From NCBI GenBank assembly GCA_030607655.1, contig JAUWJN010000198.1, positions 1 to 5,166 on the forward strand: a stretch of DNA of 5,166 bases, given 5' to 3'. The notes under the pieces were generated by a model. The model did not search any database, was not told the DNA's origin, and saw nothing but the letters and a program-made list of their open reading frames with translations. Positions 4,877 to 5,166 of this stretch are shown piece by piece. Each line of letters opens with the position of its first letter. Position 1 is the first letter of the stretch. The position numbers and the translations under genes were made by a program. The stretch comes from a bacterium. Its GTDB lineage: Bacteria; Armatimonadota; Zipacnadia; Zipacnadales; Zipacnadaceae.

Positions 4877-5166
4877 ATGAAAGTCGACCTCTTTGAATAT
4901 GAATTGCCGGAGGAGTTGATCGCCCAGCAGCCGGTGGAGCGCAGGGCCGAGGCGCGGATGCTGGTGCTGCATCGGGCTACCGGCGAGATTGAACACCGTG
5001 GCTTCCAAGACCTGCCTGAGTACCTGCGCCCTGGCGATTGTCGGGTCATCAATGACACCAAGGTCATCCCGGCACGGCTGATCGGCCGGCGGGCGAGCGG
5101 GGGGCGAGTGGAGCTGCGGCTGTTGCGCCCGGGGGGAGAAGGGAAGGCAATCCCCACCGGCCAGCC
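4877..5166 (+). CDS. queA: QueA, S-adenosylmethionine:tRNA ribosyltransferase-isomerase, N-terminal fragment
   Basis: The first 96 codons are present and the gene runs off the right edge. QueA moves the ribosyl part of S-adenosylmethionine onto 7-aminomethyl-7-deazaguanine in tRNA, making epoxyqueuosine at the wobble position of tRNAs for Tyr, His, Asn and Asp. The N-terminus is diagnostic: LFEYELPEELIAQQPVERR at about 5-23, then MLVLHRATGEIEHRGF and LRPGDCRVINDTKVIPARL, followed by GGRVELRLLR. The ATG at 4877 matches the family start, but no proper ribosome-binding site precedes it; a GAGG (4856-4859) is 17 bases away. The gene diverges from the R-M operon, whose -35 box ends 19 bases before this start, so the normal control region seems to be missing or overlapped. 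Codon use is GC-rich like the other host genes. Confidence 0.93.
   Translation, partial: MKVDLFEYELPEELIAQQPVERRAEARMLVLHRATGEIEHRGFQDLPEYLRPGDCRVINDTKVIPARLIGRRASGGRVELRLLRPGGEGKAIPTGQ

Noticed and set aside
4860..4880. Six-codon frame whose TGA overlaps the queA ATG
   Set aside because: The only ribosome-binding-like sequence (GAGG) directly abuts its ATG, which is too close for initiation; chance is likely.
4775..5008. 77-codon minus-strand frame upstream of the endonuclease
   Set aside because: It is antisense to the start of queA and spans the R-M promoter, and it does not look like a protein family. Only its last part overlaps the proposed leader, in another frame.
4870..5157. 95-codon minus-strand frame rich in Arg, Ser and Pro
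   Set aside because: It is an antisense shadow of queA, whose plus-strand product is clearly recognisable.
1..5166. CRISPR arrays, tRNA or rRNA genes, transposases, integrases
   Set aside because: I saw no regularly spaced repeats, no tRNA-like cloverleaf and no recombinase motifs in any frame.

Overview
The window looks like chromosomal DNA from a GC-rich, free-living bacterium. A Chloroflexota/Dehalococcoidia-like origin is my guess, from protein flavour and the rpsF-ssb arrangement only, and is not proven. Host housekeeping genes lie at both ends. A visibly less GC-rich restriction-modification (R-M) block sits between them.

Left part (1-2490, all minus strand): reading in the direction of transcription, a well-formed extended -10 promoter (2460-2488) and a structured leader (hairpin 2398-2423) precede rpsF (ribosomal protein bS6 with a long acidic tail). 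Then come ssb (single-stranded DNA-binding protein), a ROK-family glucokinase-like sugar kinase and, after a hairpin gap, the first 73 codons of mfd (transcription-repair coupling factor), which runs off the left edge. The usual third member of this cluster, rpsR, is not between ssb and the kinase.

Middle (2491-2981): no intact gene. It holds a plus-strand promoter-like sequence diverging from rpsF, short direct repeats, a coding-like plus-strand remnant (2615-2869) interrupted by two stop codons, and a short tandem repeat (2909-2949).

Right-centre (2982-4857, minus strand): a compact Type II R-M operon. Promoter 4829-4857 leads into a possible 16-residue leader peptide whose stop overlaps the next start. 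A NotI-family restriction endonuclease (four-cysteine metal site, D...ExQ nuclease core) follows and then, 8 bases later, a D12-class adenine-N6 DNA methyltransferase (FxxPGGK, DPPY). NotI's own site GCGGCCGC contains no adenine, so an adenine methylase could not protect it. A GCGGCCGC site is also present in the host rpsF gene. The pair therefore probably recognises a different, adenine-containing sequence, and this is the most interesting point of the window.

Right end (4877-5166, plus strand): the first 96 codons of queA (tRNA queuosine biosynthesis), divergent from the R-M operon and with only 19 bases between its start codon and the R-M -35 box. The simplest reading is that the R-M block inserted between once-neighbouring divergent genes rpsF and queA, possibly separating queA from its native promoter.
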